Part shown: positions 1-10,639 of the stretch, piece by piece
Layout of the letters: each line of letters starts with the position of its first letter
Position numbering within the stretch: the first letter of the stretch is position 1
From: Prorocentrum cordatum
Taxonomy: Eukaryota > Sar > Dinophyceae > Prorocentrales > Prorocentraceae
DNA length: 64,000 nt
Assembly: GCA_963575745.1 (NCBI GenBank)
Contig: CAUYUJ010018048.1
Coordinates: 472,300 to 536,299 of the forward strand
Direction of reading: 5' to 3'
Position numbers and translations under genes: made by a program
The notes under the pieces: generated by a model
Database searches by the model: none
Seen by the model: only the letters and a program-made list of their open reading frames with translations
Told to the model about the DNA's origin: nothing

Positions 1-1648
1 ACGGCCCCGGCCACTCGCTCTGCCGCCGTAGCTGCCTGCCCCACGCATGGAGGCTCTCAGCCGGGGACAGGAGGGCAGGCCCCTCCCGAAGGCACGGCGA
101 CGGCGTGACCTGGGGCGGGCGCATGTGGCGAGCTAAACTTGCCGCTGCTTCTGCTAGCGTCTCCACGCGTCCAAACCCGAGGCGACAGGTGATATCCTCA
201 GGGCCAGCGCGGCTATGCCCTGCCTGCTGCACGTGTTTTCGGCGACCTCTCTCTGGGGGCACAACCCAGCCTGACATAGCAAGGTGGATGATGAGCGCGA
301 GAGCCCAGGCAAATGTGTCAGCAAGCCACTGGCTGGTTCTGGCGTCTAAGCGCAGGATCATCTCTGCGTCGTCCAAAAGAAGAAGGGCTTTGTTGAGTTC
401 CCGGAGACACGGCTCCGCCGCCGCTAAGCCCATTTTCCAGTTATCTGAATCTTGCCACCACCGCGGCATCCGTAGAGCCCCAAGCGCTTCGCACTGCCCA
501 AGAGAATGTGCCTCGAGGGTGATCTCAACTAGGAAATGGTCTCCCCGAGTGTATTCATGACACACCGGCCAGCGGCAAGCTGACCCAGAGCTACAGTGAA
601 TGGAGTTGTGGATCGTCGCTGGTCCTGCAATCCCCGGTGAGCCTAGAAGCAAATCTAACGCACGGGGCTGGCCTGCACAATGGTGCGTGTGCCCTGGGCA
701 CAGCAGCAAGGTCTTCCGACGGAGGGGCAGGTGCACCCGGCTTGGGGGGCCATCCCCGACCATCGGGTTGCGGAGGACAAGACCACTGTCGGCGAGGAAG
801 ACCCCCCAGTGCGCTTCGCGGGAACGGCTCCTGTCCGGACCTCCCCCAAGGCACGCCGGCTGCATGTTGAAGTCCCCTAGTACCAAAACCGAGGTCTGGG
901 TTTCACGCGCCTGCTGACGAAGGGTATCTAGATCATGGGCGAGACCATCCAGTTCCTCGTGCCAGACCTCGTCGGGCCCATGCTTCGGGACCGGCGGCAA
1001 ATAAATACATGCTACGTGGAGTTTGCCCCGGCTTGTTTGTGTGTCCACCCAGAGCCGTCTGTCCGATCCAATGTCTGCGCGCGTGTGTATCAATGGCTGG
1101 AGGGCCTTGTCCCAAAGAACTGCCGCACTGGCATATGCTGGTCCTCCCCGCGCTGCAAGACCATACTTTGCACCCGCTCGCCCCGGCAGCTGCTGGGTAG
1201 CGCTAAGACGCGCTCCCGGGAGACAGACCATGCTGAGCTCTAGCTTGGTCATGGCTGTAAAAATCCCCGTCTCTGGGTTGTCGAATACCGACCAGCGCAC
1301 AGTGCGGCCATCAATCCCCACACAGCCCAGTGTACTCGGAGAGCCCACGGCGATGCGCAGGGTGTGCCCAGGGCTGAGGGCAGTTACATGGTCTGGGGCA
1401 AGGCCTGCATGATCTAGGGGAAGCGCAGCAAGGCGCATCCAGTCCAGGGCCTCTTCCAGAATGCCCACACCAGGAAACAGCTCCGGGGTAAAAGTGGCCG
1501 CATCCCGGCTGCGTCGCAGGCGTCTGCCCTCTGTGTGGATGTGCTGGGCATCCGACCGCAAAAGTTCATCAGCTGCCCGGTCTCCTGAGGCTGCCGCTGG
1601 CGGGGCCTCTCGGCGACCACATCTGAGCGTCGCAAGCAAGGAGCGCAT
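1..1648 (-). CDS. LINE ORF2, endonuclease part, runs off window edge
   Basis: One minus-strand frame stays open from about 2280 down to base 1, so the protein continues outside the window. About 1290-500 has the layout of the endonuclease/exonuclease/phosphatase (EEP) domain that nicks DNA for target-primed LINE transposition: PAYASAAVLW near 1140, KLHVACIYLPP near 1010, the motif VLVLGDFNMQP at about 889-857, and GDHFLVEI at 545-522 in the place of the family's terminal SDH motif (Ser replaced by Gly). The reverse transcriptase would lie beyond the edge. The start is the ATG at 1648, but the frame runs upstream into GGA and AAC tracts, so the true N terminus is not fixed. About 549 codons without a stop suggests a fairly young copy. 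Family call firm, activity unknown. Confidence 0.8.
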   Translation of the reverse strand, partial: MRSLLATLRCGRREAPPAAASGDRAADELLRSDAQHIHTEGRRLRRSRDAATFTPELFPGVGILEEALDWMRLAALPLDHAGLAPDHVTALSPGHTLRIAVGSPSTLGCVGIDGRTVRWSVFDNPETGIFTAMTKLELSMVCLPGARLSATQQLPGRAGAKYGLAARGGPAYASAAVLWDKALQPLIHTRADIGSDRRLWVDTQTSRGKLHVACIYLPPVPKHGPDEVWHEELDGLAHDLDTLRQQARETQTSVLVLGDFNMQPACLGGGPDRSRSREAHWGVFLADSGLVLRNPMVGDGPPSRVHLPLRRKTLLLCPGHTHHCAGQPRALDLLLGSPGIAGPATIHNSIHCSSGSACRWPVCHEYTRGDHFLVEITLEAHSLGQCEALGALRMPRWWQDSDNWKMGLAAAEPCLRELNKALLLLDDAEMILRLDARTSQWLADTFAWALALIIHLAMSGWVVPPERGRRKHVQQAGHSRAGPEDITCRLGFGRVETLAEAAASLARHMRPPQVTPSPCLREGPALLSPAESLHAWGRQLRRQSEWPGP

Positions 1649-1992
1649 TGGACAACCCCGCAGGCTGCATTTGGGGCGCGCCTCAGCGCATTTGGGCCAA
1701 AGTGGCTGCGACAGGTGACGCGACTGGGGGAAATGGGCCCCGGAGCATCCCGCAAGCAGGAGGCGCCTCGGGGACCGGACAGGGACACCGCGGGGAGAGA
1801 AAGGCTGCAAGGAGCAGTCGCAGTCGCCCTCCTGGAGAGTGCCGAAAGAGGCCACCCGAACCACGAGGGAGGGAGGGAGGGAGGAGGAGGAGGCGGAGGC
1901 GGAGGAGGAGGAGGAGGAAGAGGAAGAGGGAGGGAGGGAGGAACCCATGCCCTCTCGCCCCCTCTTCGCGCCGTGCCAGAAGAGTAACACAC
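1649..1992. other. LINE upstream spacer with GGA tract
   Basis: No separate gene is seen. 1862-1945 is a purine tract of GGA/GGAGGC units. The frame of the downstream LINE ORF is still open here, and a few Cys-rich residues occur near 1660-1600, but no clear ORF1 or zinc knuckle can be read. Confidence 0.4.
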
Positions 1993-1994
1993 CG

Positions 1995-2037
<43 letters not shown>

Positions 2038-2039
2038 AG

Positions 2040-2079
<40 letters not shown>

Positions 2080-2097
2080 CGTTGTCGTTGTTGTTTC

Positions 2098-2129
<32 letters not shown>

Positions 2130-2176
2130 CTGTTGTTGTTGTTGTCGTCGTTGTCGTTGTCGTTGTTGTTGTTGCT
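1993..2176 (+). repeat. (GTT)n trinucleotide array
   Basis: Almost pure GTT repeats with a few GTC, TTC and TAG interruptions. In the minus-strand frame shared with the LINE it reads as poly-Asn. The array gives long spurious frames on both strands. Confidence 0.95.
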
Positions 2177-2187
2177 TTCGGTTTTGG

Positions 2188-2276
2188 GGGGCCCTCGCCG
2201 GGCCCCGGGACCGTACACAAGAAGGGCATGGGATGAGAAACGGATCTTGGGGAAGGAGTCCAGACCTTTCGGGGCT
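2188..2276 (+). repeat. famA dispersed repeat, copy 1
   Basis: First of about eleven copies in this window. Read on the family's forward strand, a copy runs: GGCCC..GGGACCGT, then CTCAGGATGAA (here GGGATGAGAA), then a GG(T/A)CCTGGGGAAGG-like stretch, then GTCCAGACCTCTGGGG, and often ends CGTCGGATGTCTGGGA. Typical length is 90-130 bp. No coding frame is conserved between copies. Confidence 0.75.
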
Positions 2277-2403
2277 CCTCCTCCTTCTCTTTCTCCCTCC
2301 TCCTCCTCCTCTTTCTCCTCATGCTCCTCCTCCTCCGCCTCTTTTTATTTTTTCTCCCCCTCCTGCCTCCGTCTTCTTTCTGGAGGAGGACAAGAAGGCG
2401 GAG

Positions 2404-2467
2404 TCTGATGTTGATGTTGATGGTGATGGTGATGGTGATGATGGTGATTGTGATGATGGTGATGATT

Positions 2468-2527
<60 letters not shown>

Positions 2528-3440
2528 GTGATGGTGATGATGATGATTATGACGCTGGGGATGGTGGTGGTGGTGGTGGTGTTGGTGATGCTGGTAATGA
2601 TGCGATGAGGGTTGCGATTATGCTGTTGGTGATGATGCTACTGATGCTTATGATGATGCTGATGATTATGCTGCTGATGATGATGCTGTAGCTGATGCTT
2701 TTGATGTTGATGATGATGGTGATGGTGCTTCTGCTGCTTCTGCTGATGATAATGATGATGGTGATTATGGTGATGATGGTGATGCTTAATGATGGTATTG
2801 ATGATGATGCTGCTGGTGATGCTGATCATGATTATGATGATGCTGATGAACATGCAGCTGATGATAATGTTGCTGTTGCTGTTGCTGCTGATGATGATTA
2901 TTGTGGAAGTTGTGCTGATGATGTTGACGATGCTGATGTTGTTGATGATGGTGATGCTGATGATGACGATGATACTGATGATACTTATGATGGTGATGCT
3001 AATCATGGTGGTGGTTATGCTGATGATGCTGGCGATGCTGAGGTTGTTGATCACGATGCTTATTATGATGATGGTGATAGTGTTGTTGATGATGATGATG
3101 CTTGTCATGCTGATGAGTCTGATGATGGTGATGCTGCTGAGGCTGTTGATGATGCCGACGCTGATGCTGATGCTGATGGTGATGGTGATGCTGATGATGC
3201 TGATGCTGATGATGACGATGATGGCGCCCGTGAAGGAAACGGCGACGGTGATGGTGTTTTTGTTGTTGTTGATGATGATGATGATGCTGATGATGATGAT
3301 GATGATGGTGATGCTTCTGATGATGACGATGCTGAGGAATATTATGATGTTGTTGATGCTGATGACGATGATCATGTTGCTTCTGATGGTCATGGTGAGG
3401 AGGAGGGGGGGGGCGACGACGCCGACAACGAGCATGACTA
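2404..3440 (+). repeat. 1-kb GAT/GCT trinucleotide array
   Basis: About 1 kb made almost only of GAT, with GGT, GCT and GTT units. 2460-2525 is nearly pure GAT; after that it degenerates into GATGCTGATG-type higher-order units. Forward frames read as poly-Asp, poly-Met or poly-Leu and all stay open because the units contain no in-frame stop. These frames are not taken as genes. Confidence 0.95.
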
Positions 3441-3770
3441 AGCAGCGCACGACGTTTGCAGATATACGCCTCTTTCGGGGTTCGTTGGTCGCTGGGCCGC
3501 TCCTGTAGATATCTCCTGCGCTGTTAAATTTGGTCTATGATGCAACGGTGTTTTTGGCCGCCTACTGGCGAGGTGCGCGAATGGTGCAATCGCCCGCTAT
3601 CCCTCTAGCTGCCACATGGCACTCGGCAACTGGAGCCAGGAGCCTGCGGCGGGTCGGTGCTCACCCAAGCCATTTTTTATATTACCACTCGAGGACGCCA
3701 GAAGTTTGCGATCATCGGTAGTTGGTCGAATAGCCTCGCTTGGCCCCCGATCATCGATGGTCGGTCGATG
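3441..3770. other. Unassigned spacer
   Basis: I see no gene, array or recognisable repeat copy between the GAT array and the famF copy. Confidence 0.4.
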
Positions 3771-3774
3771 TCGA

Positions 3775-3910
3775 TCCCTTGCCTCCCTCCCCTTCGGCCC
3801 ATCCTCGGCCGCTTCCGCTGGCCGCGCCCCGCTCGCAAAATATCCACATGGCCTTCCAAGGCCCTTGCATCCGTATCGTGCGTCCTCGTTCTACGGGTTG
3901 GCTGCATCGC
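3775..3910 (+). repeat. famF dispersed repeat, copy 1
   Basis: Shares with 15445-15562, 33598-33690 and 40740-40830 a core of CTCGGCCGCTTCCGCTGGCC, then AAGGCCCTTGCATCC, CGTGCGTCCT and TACGGGTTGGCTGCA. All four copies have the same orientation. Confidence 0.65.
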
Positions 3911-4254
3911 TTCCCCCCTCGGGCGCCGCCGATCGTCGATCCGTCGTCGGTCGGTCGGCCCCTCTAGGGGGCTTTCTGACTCCTCCAGCTGCCGACTTCT
4001 GCCGCGTTCTGCCGACTCGATCTTCGGGTCGATCCGGTTCGACTTTCCGATTCGATGCTGCGGCCACCTGCCGCTCGTCGCTCGATCTGGCCGCGGCGCC
4101 GACGCCCCGCTCGCCGCGCGACCGCGCCGCGACGCCGCGGCGCCCCGCCTCCTGACGCGCAGAGGTGCCGAGCCCCGTGCCGCGGCCGCCGCGGGCAACG
4201 GCGGGCTTCTGCGTGGGCATGCCGAACGCCGCCGAGTTCTGCCCCGCGCCGTGC
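3911..4254. other. CG-dense unassigned stretch
   Basis: Very GC-rich with many CGCCG runs and several overlapping open frames on both strands. No frame shows a recognisable domain or clear exon edges, so nothing is called. Confidence 0.35.
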
Positions 4255-4257
4255 TCG

Positions 4258-4434
4258 CCCGTGCTCCTCCCGCCTCCCCCCCCTCCTCCCCCCTCCTCCT
4301 CCCCCTCCCCTCCTCCCCCCTCCTCCCTCCTCCCTCCTACCTCCCCCTCCTCCCCCCTCCTCCTCCTCCCCCTCCTCCCTCCTCCTCCTCCTCCTCCTCC
4401 TCCTCCCCCTCCTCCTCCTCCTCCTCGCGCAGGA
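4258..4434 (+). repeat. (CCT)n polypyrimidine array
   Basis: Pure C/T tract of CTC and CCT units, about 175 bp. A polypurine:polypyrimidine run of this length could form triplex DNA. Confidence 0.95.
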
Positions 4435-4574
4435 GGCCCAGGCCCAGAATTTCCGCCCGCGCTCCCCTGCCAGGGGCGCTTGCCGCTGTCGCCCGACGGG
4501 CAAGCGAACGTCGAGCTCGTGGAGCGATCCTGGCTGCGCGCTCCCCTGTGCCGTGTGCCCTGCTCCTGGCCGGC

Positions 4575-4800
4575 ATGTCCGAAAGTCTCGGGATGCGTTT
4601 TTCGGGGGCGGAAAAGAGGGGGGTGATGACTAGGGGGGGGTGGATATCATGGCGGGGGCCATGATATTTCCCCAGATTTCATGGCGCCTCCTCTTATTTC
4701 ATTACGTCCCTGGCCCCCCCGCTGGGCCGCGCACATGCCGCCGGTCATGATTTGCACCCCCCCCCTGTTAGACACCCCACTCGTTGGCCGCTCCCGAGTT
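4575..4800 (+). repeat. famD dispersed repeat, copy 1
   Basis: About 225 bp shared with 22855-23090 in the same orientation: GGGGGTGATGACT, then a hairpin ATCATGGC-GGGGG-GCCATGAT, then CCAGATTTCATGGCGCC, CGTCCCTGGCCCCCC, CGCACATGCCG and GTCATGATTTGC. The ATCATGGC hairpin is repeated in partly inverted form at the far end. Confidence 0.8.
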
Positions 4801-5127
4801 TTGTCAGACGGTCGAAACAACGAGGCCCAGACCTCCGACGATCTGAGTTTTCAGTCCGGGCCTGCCCCGAGATCGTTTCTCTCGGCGGGTCGCCACGACG
4901 TGGCGGGAGCAGGCCCCCGCCTTGGAGCCGGACGGGCGAGGAGCAGTCGGCACAGCCGAGGCGCGGACGCAAGCGCCGCTTGGAGCTCAGGAGGGACCCT
5001 GGCTGCTTGGGCCGTGCCTTAGATCCAGGTCGGGGAGCCTCTTCGTGGACGAGGCTCGCCGTAGCCAGAAAGGCTCCTGCGATCCTCATTCAGCGATGCT
5101 CATGGTAGCACTCTGCTTTTAAAAGCT

Positions 5128-5276
5128 CGCGGAAGAACGCCGAAGACCGCCAGAAGCCGCAACAGTTCACCCTTGACAGACAGAAGACCGCTGAACAAAA
5201 CCGCGGACGAACGTCAGAAGACCGCCGCAGACCGAGGAAAACCGTCAGAAGACCGCCGAAGACCACCCCAGGCCGA
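5128..5276 (+). repeat. AGAAGACCGC minisatellite
   Basis: Degenerate tandem copies of AGAAGACCGC(CGAA/CAGA) units about 20-25 bp long. The flanks 4801-5127 and 5277-5589 show nothing else I can support. Confidence 0.6.
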
Positions 5277-5589
5277 TGGTAACAAGGGGCCATTTTTTCT
5301 CAACTTGTGGCTCAAAGTGTGCAGCAGCCGAATTCGCAATCTCAAGCTTTCGGCCAGTGCTCAAGCCGGGTTGAGCTAGAGACAGGAAGATACATCAGGC
5401 ATAGACCGGCGCACAACGTCGGGGTGCATGATTGCGAGGGCGACGGCACACAAACTACATGTATTTATCTATATAAGACCATCATCGCATCCATTCATGT
5501 CTATACATCACATGTGTGTCGTAGTGTGAACCTGCATCTAATCACAAGGGGTCTATGGTCGAATACGTGGTGTAAGCGCCCTCATCCTC

Positions 5590-5940
5590 ATGTGGTGTGC
5601 GGCGCTGGCGCCGTGCGTGGGCCACCCCGCAGCGCCGCCGCGTCTCTTCTCGCGTGAGGCCCCCGACCTCCGCCCGCCCCGAGAGGGCCGACGGGCCTGG
5701 GTGCCCCAGGGACCCCCCCCTGAGGTGCGGGCAAGACTCGTGCCCACTTCCACTGGAGCTTGGAGTTTCGGGCTCCCTTCCCCAGACGCCCGAGGCGCAC
5801 TGGATATAGATAAGAATATGTGCCCCAAAGTTGTTTGTTTCCGTACCCAGTGCGCCTGGGCCTGGTGGCGCCCCGTCTCAGAAAGTCCAAGACGCACTGG
5901 ATACGGATATAGACCTTGCCCGCATCAGGGGCAACGGTAG
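5590..5940 (+). CDS. Hypothetical ORF, doubtful
   Basis: A 116-codon GC-rich frame, Pro- and Arg-rich, with no known domain. The other frames are also open here, so GC-driven openness is the likely explanation. The frame contains two diverged copies of an ACGCACTGGATA(C/T) motif. Listed only because it is one of the longer non-repeat frames. Confidence 0.12.
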   Translation: MWCAALAPCVGHPAAPPRLFSREAPDLRPPREGRRAWVPQGPPPEVRARLVPTSTGAWSFGLPSPDARGALDIDKNMCPKVVCFRTQCAWAWWRPVSESPRRTGYGYRPCPHQGQR

Positions 5941-5944
5941 GAGG

Positions 5945-6125
5945 GGATAGGCTAAGGGGGGATGCGTGAACCCTCCATCACCAACTCATTCCAGATAGGG
6001 GGGCCGATAGTTTGCCCTCCCCGCCCAGGAAAGTGCGGATCTGCTATCCGGGGGATGCCGCCGATCTGCCGGCGATGTATCACTGATTCACGCTCGATGT
6101 TTCCCCCCCTGAGCTGGTCCCTCCT
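5945..6125 (+). repeat. famC dispersed repeat, copy 1
   Basis: famC runs: GGCAA(T/C)GT(C/T)AGGGGG, TCAGGGGGGTGAT, ACCCCCCATC, CCCAGGAA(A/T)GTGC, GGCGATGTATCGCCGATTC, then CGATGTTTCCCCCCCTGAG and CTGGTCCC. Here the right half is best kept (GCCGGCGATGTATCACTGAT). Five copies, all on the plus strand. The central part is rich in CGATCGCC and can fold. Confidence 0.7.
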
Positions 6126-7130
6126 GACGTTGCCCCTCAGCAGGGTCCACTTCGATCCGATCCGATTGGATATCGACTTTGTCCGTCCCGATCCGATTCG
6201 GTTCCAGCATTCCGACGGTCCGATGCGGCCCGACTTGCTCGCGTGGCGTCGTCGTACATCCTGGCGTGGCCGACCTGCTTTACTCTGACGCCGTGCTCCC
6301 GTGTCCCGGGCTGATGCCTTTTCCGACGCTGTGCGAGCCCCCGATTCGATGCCGACCGCACTTGCCTGGGACACCCGCGCAGCATCGTTCGGACGACACG
6401 GCCTGCACATATATCCGCTACCCACTGGCCGTGCCTTGCCTGGGCCCACGAGCCGTGTGTACGCCCGCCTGGCCAAGGCATACTACACCGCTGCTGGGTT
6501 CAGGATGGTTCTGGCCAGGGAGCAGTGGATCTGTATAGGTTTCGTCGCCCTAGCCGATCTCACGTTTCGATGCTGACCGTTCCTGCCTGGGACACCCGCA
6601 CAGCCTCATGGGATCATGGGCTTTCTCCCCACCTAGAGCCTCTTCTGGGCTTATCGCTGATGCTCCAGCAGTCCCCAGGATTGTCCCATTGGCCTCCAGG
6701 ATGTCTCATGAGAACTGGTTCTAAAAAAGCCCCAGAGCTCCAAGATGACTGCAAGAGGACCCCAGCATGCCCAAAGCAGTCGAGCACCTGGGTACCAACC
6801 GAGGTTTTGAAGCGCTCATTGTTTCTGACTTGCGCTTCTTTATCGCATTTGATTCCCGTAGGGCCTCGGAGGAGACACGGGGAGCCAAGGAGAGCCCTAA
6901 GATGGTCCGCCAAAGACTGCCCCAGTAGGGCCGAAGAGGGCTTACAGAGGAGTCCAAGCTCCAGGATGGCCTCACGAGAGTGGAGGAGGACGGGCCTATA
7001 TTGGCCCATGATTGTCCCAAGAGGACACACGAGGACCTCACGAGGACCCAAATCCACATAGCCCCATTACAGCCCAGAGATGGCTGCGCCAGAGCCCCGC
7101 GACGGGCCATGAATCGGCGATGGAGGTAGA
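6126..7130. other. Unassigned stretch with internal duplication
   Basis: About 6345-6395 and 6570-6620 share CGATGC(C/T)GACCG..CTTGCCTGGGACACCCGC(A/G)CAGC, about 230 bp apart. 6165-6240 is rich in CCGATCCGATT, like 37990-38180. No gene is supported. Confidence 0.4.
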
Positions 7131-7183
7131 AGAAGAGGTGGAGGAGGAGGAGGAGGAGGAGGAGGAGGAGGAGGAGGAGGAGC
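7130..7183 (+). repeat. (GGA)n array
   Basis: Pure GAG/GGA run of about 50 bp. In the surrounding 7184-7870 nothing gene-like is seen; 7630-7800 is a slightly AT-richer stretch without a recognisable element. Confidence 0.9.
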
Positions 7184-7874
7184 CGCCCAGCTGCCCACCC
7201 ACATCACTCGCTCTCTCCGTACCTGCGCAGGCATCCTCATCTTTATTCCCTTCGTTCCTCTTCCTCCCTCCCCACTCGTCCATCATCCGTCCTCCCTAGC
7301 AGACACCACTGCCACTCCGCCCCACGGCTCGTTCTGGCCTCCCACACGCGCACCGATCTGGCCCACTCCCTGAGAACTTGCCTGACGGGTCGGGAGCCCA
7401 TGGAGGGCCTCCAGGGTCCAAAAAACCGCGACGGAGGACCGCTTGCCTCCATGACCCCTTTCCTTCATGCTGGTCCCCGCGAGGGACAGCTCATTCCCAC
7501 TCCCTCCGCGCGGCCCGCCCTCCCGACGCTGATGGAACGACAGAGCAGCTCGGAGTACAGCAGGTGCGGTGCGCGTCGTGTCAACGCGGCGACCTTAGCG
7601 CAGGCGTTCAGGGCTAAATCATGAAGCATAATACAACCCCTAGCCCCAATGACAAAATGAACTCGTGAACTGATTTAGGTAATCGGTTTACGGGGTTACG
7701 TATCCCTAAATTTGTGGGTGGTTTCGTCTGAGACACCTACAAACAAGCCTCTCTATCCCGCATGTTTTTGGCCCTCCTAACTTTGGTGGGCCCCCTCCCG
7801 AATCAGTAGGTGTTTTTTTTGTCTTTAGACGCCGGCATCGAAAGATCTGCGCTGGTCGGCAAGCCGCGATCCCC

Positions 7875-7995
7875 GGGCATCCTCCGTTGTGATGTTTCCG
7901 CAGCGTGATTCCCCAGAGGTCTGGACCCCTCCCCGGACTGGCTCTTCATCCTGAGTCGTTTGTGTTGACGGTCCCGGTGCCTGGCGAGGGCCACC
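7875..7995 (-). repeat. famA, copy 2
   Basis: Reverse orientation: CCCCAGAGGTCTGGACCCC, GGCTCTTCATCCTGAGTCG, then TTGACGGTCCCGGTGCC. The GTTGTGATGTTTCCGCAGCG end matches the end of copy 6 (19030-19075). Confidence 0.8.
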
Positions 7996-8217
7996 AGAGG
8001 CTGGAAACAAGCAACAAACCCGGATCGTGATTTGTTTCACGGCGGGAGGATGCCACGGTCGTTCAAGGTCGAACGATCCGCGCGGTGCCACGGTCCAGGG
8101 CGCGCGCGCGTGCCGTCGCGGCGCGAGGCCGCCGCGCCTTGGCGGCCCCTTCTCGAGTTCTCAGTGGTGCCTTGCCGCCACCCCCCCGCGCGGGGTGTTC
8201 GTCATCCGTCCTGATTC

Positions 8218-8397
8218 GCCGCCGCCGCGGCCGCGGCCGCTGCCGCCGCGGCCGTGGCCGCCGCCGCGCCGCCGCCGCCGCCGCCGTCGTCGCCGCCGTC
8301 ATCGTCGTCGTCGTCGTCGTCGTCGTGGTCGTCGTCGTCGTCGTCATGGTCGTCGTCGTCGTCGTGGTCGTCGTCGTCGTGGTCGTCGTCGTCGCCC
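8218..8397 (+). repeat. GCC then GTC trinucleotide arrays
   Basis: 8218-8290 is GCC/GCG-rich and 8285-8395 is a GTCGTC array broken by CATGGTC and GTGGTC. The plus strand reads poly-Val or poly-Ser and the minus strand poly-Thr; all are treated as spurious. Confidence 0.95.
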
Positions 8398-8565
8398 GGC
8401 TCTCGCCCGCAAGGTTTCCGCCGGACCTGCGGGAGCTACCCCCGTCGAGCTGGTGCTCTCTGAAGGCGCTGACGGAACTGGACTGGCGCGCGGCGTGCCA
8501 GGTGGCCCCCCAGCCGCCACCACCCAGACATTTTCAACCGGCAGGTATCGGATCGGCTACGCGCA

Positions 8566-8925
8566 AGAGTAACCTTGCGCCAGGTGTGACCTCTGGTGTG
8601 GGCCCAGTGGGGCTCCCCGATCGCTGAATGCGATGCGATGGCAGCGGCTTGCGCGTCTGGCTGTGCCCCCAAAGGGTCCCCCCCCAAAGGCCGCGAAATA
8701 AAGGTAATTATTTCAGTCGGGCATGTCCCTCTACAGGAGGAATATCCAAAAATGTGCAACAAGAATATGGGGACGATTTTTCGACTATGTTTGTTCATCT
8801 CTGAAATTTGTTTCGACTATGTTTAATATATCGTCCAGTAACCGCCTGTAGGAGGACATGACCGACATAATCCTAGGGTCATTCTCGCGTGTAGCCGAAG
8901 GTCATGGTTTGCAGTGCCGGCGGGG
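8566..8925 (+). repeat. famH dispersed repeat, copy 1, split by MITE-2
   Basis: Shares with 34306-34485: GGTGTGACCTCTGGT, GGGGCTCCCCGATCGCTGA, GCGATGCGATGGCAGCGGCT, GCTTGCGCGT, CCTAGGGTCATTC and GTGTAGCCG. The second half follows only after the MITE-2 element, which is absent from the 34.4-kb copy. Confidence 0.75.
8707..8871. mobile_element. MITE-2 element, copy 1
   Basis: About 165 bp bounded by inverted repeats. The left end is ATTATTTCAGTCGGGCATGT followed by CCCTCTACAGGAGG; the right end read in reverse is ATTATGTCGGTCATGTCC followed by TCCTACAGGCGG. The interior is AT-rich and non-coding (TATGGGGACGATTTTTCGAC). It interrupts famH. No transposase is present, so it would be non-autonomous. 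Confidence 0.75.
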
Positions 8926-9975
8926 TTCAGCCGGGAGCGAAAGATCCTGCGGGGTTTTGCCGAGCCAGATGTTGGCTGAACCTGGTCTGGGAGACGCTCG
9001 TGGCCCTGAAGGCGGCCCGGCATATCTCAGCGGGCGAAGAACGATATGACATAATTTGTTTCGCCGTCGGGGACGCCTGCCCGTGGGCGGCTGGAAAGTT
9101 TATACCCCTACGGTGCCAGCGCAAGGGCTGAGCCGCCTTTGGCAGCGCAGTGTTGTGTCCTAAATTGGCTGAGCCCTGTTTGCGCTGAGCCGGCTTGGTC
9201 CACGCCCGAGCACCTCGACGTCACGGTGCTTTGATGGTCGAGGTTCGAGGATCGTCGGCGGCCTGCGCAAAACGGGAGTGGTGAGAGCGGACGGCCCCGT
9301 ATGAAGGCGGGGGAGCTTCCGAGAAGGCGGGGGCCATGTTAGAAGGGCCCTGTCGGCTTGCAAGAAGACTCTTGATTTTCCAAACTTGGTTCAATTTCTT
9401 TCAACAGTTCCAACGTCCTGGCGATTTTTCAAGTCTGTCAACTTTCAAACTCCCAGGTCTGGGCGCACGTTGCCCAAACTTCAAAGTCCGGTCAAACTCA
9501 CGCTCATACTTCGCCCACTTCGCGATTCATTTTTTCATACTTCTTTCAAGCTTCGGAAGAAACCAGCATTTCAACAGTTTGCCTGTTCTTGGGCGACATA
9601 AGCCTTGGGCATCGCCGCGAGCTGCGAGGGGCGGCGGCAGGGGAGGCGTGGGCGCAAGAGTGCCGAGCAAATGGCGCATCATCATGCGTGCGCACGGGGC
9701 ATTGCACTACATCCTGCTCTAATTTCTAGGCTGGCCGCCTACTTTGCTTGTCCCCGATCCTCTAGCAGCCACTGCGCGATACACTGCAAGTACTGCTTTC
9801 AGATATCTGCGGTGGTGATGCGTCGTGCGAGGCGGTATTGCATCATGTAGCTGCTCATCCGCCTTGGTTTGCGATACGTCACCTGTTCATTCGAACGCCG
9901 GGGGCTTCGCTCGTGGAAGCATGGCGGATGCGACATTTTGCGCCTGCGTAGAAGTTCGCGTCCTTCAATCTCCCA
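8926..9975. other. Unassigned stretch
   Basis: Mixed GC-rich and AT-richer DNA with short frames on both strands and no domain, array or repeat copy that I recognise. 9370-9600 is AT-richer (TTCAA-rich). Confidence 0.35.
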
Positions 9976-9979
9976 TGCT

Positions 9980-10110
9980 ATCCGACGATGTGTTGTTTCA
10001 ATGCGCGGCCCCAGAGGTCTCAACCCTTTCCCTAGGGGTCGGCTTTCTCCCTGGATGCATTTTTGTATGGCCCTGGCTCCCGATGACGGGCCCTGGTAGC
10101 CGGAATTTGG
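9980..10110 (-). repeat. famA-related, copy 10
   Basis: Diverged reverse-orientation copy: CAATGCGCGGCCCCAGAGGT, then GGGTCGGCTTTCTCCCTGG. The lead-in ATCCGACGATGTGTTG..TTCAATGCGCGG is shared with copy 11 at 28258. Confidence 0.55.
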
Positions 10111-10119
10111 GAACGTCTT

Positions 10120-10255
10120 TGTAAATCCTCGAGATCCGACGTCACGAGAAGTTACAATATCGTAGAGAAGAACTCGGGCGGAGCCCGGGATTCTTTCCTT
10201 TAGCTGAATCTTTCGGGCTGGACCGATCCGTGAGGGTCCGGGGTCCAGACGTGTG
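10120..10255 (+). repeat. Short repeat shared with 39835-39910
   Basis: GAGATCCGACGTCACGA, then CTGGACCGATCCGTGAGGGT and CCGGGGTCC occur here and, slightly changed, at 39835-39910. Two copies only; no function seen. Confidence 0.5.
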
Positions 10256-10639
10256 GCAAAAGCGCCCGTTTTGAGAAGAAAATGTGACGCCAGGGTCTCA
10301 GGGTTGAACAATTCGTATCGTCGGGGATTTTGGATTCTATGCCATGGGCCCGCCATAGAGGGCAGACTGGGCGCTGCGCCTGAAGGAGGGCCGCGTGGCC
10401 CTCGAGGCGGCCAGTCGAGGGGGCCACCCCAGCGGAACAACCCAGGCGTTCCCGCCTAGGGGGGGATCCGGTGGAGATGGCTGGATGCAGTCCCTAATGT
10501 CGAGAAAGAACACCCGGCATACACATCCGCGCAGGTCCAAGAAATCCGCGCGCATTTTCGACATTTTCTGTTTGTGCGTTTGGTTCGTTCTGATCTTTGC
10601 GTCGGGAAATAATCACGACGGGAAGTTTTCGATAATTTT

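Noticed and set aside
1648-3508. Long plus- and minus-strand frames of poly-Cys, poly-Asp, poly-Leu, poly-Met and poly-Ile
   Set aside because: Translations of the GTT and GAT arrays; no non-repeat protein sequence beyond array edges.
5288-5318. Possible relic of the dinoflagellate spliced leader (CCATTTT..TGGCTCAA)
   Set aside because: The pieces CCATTTTTTC and GTGGCTCAAAG are separated by extra bases and do not match the leader over its length; no other relic was found.
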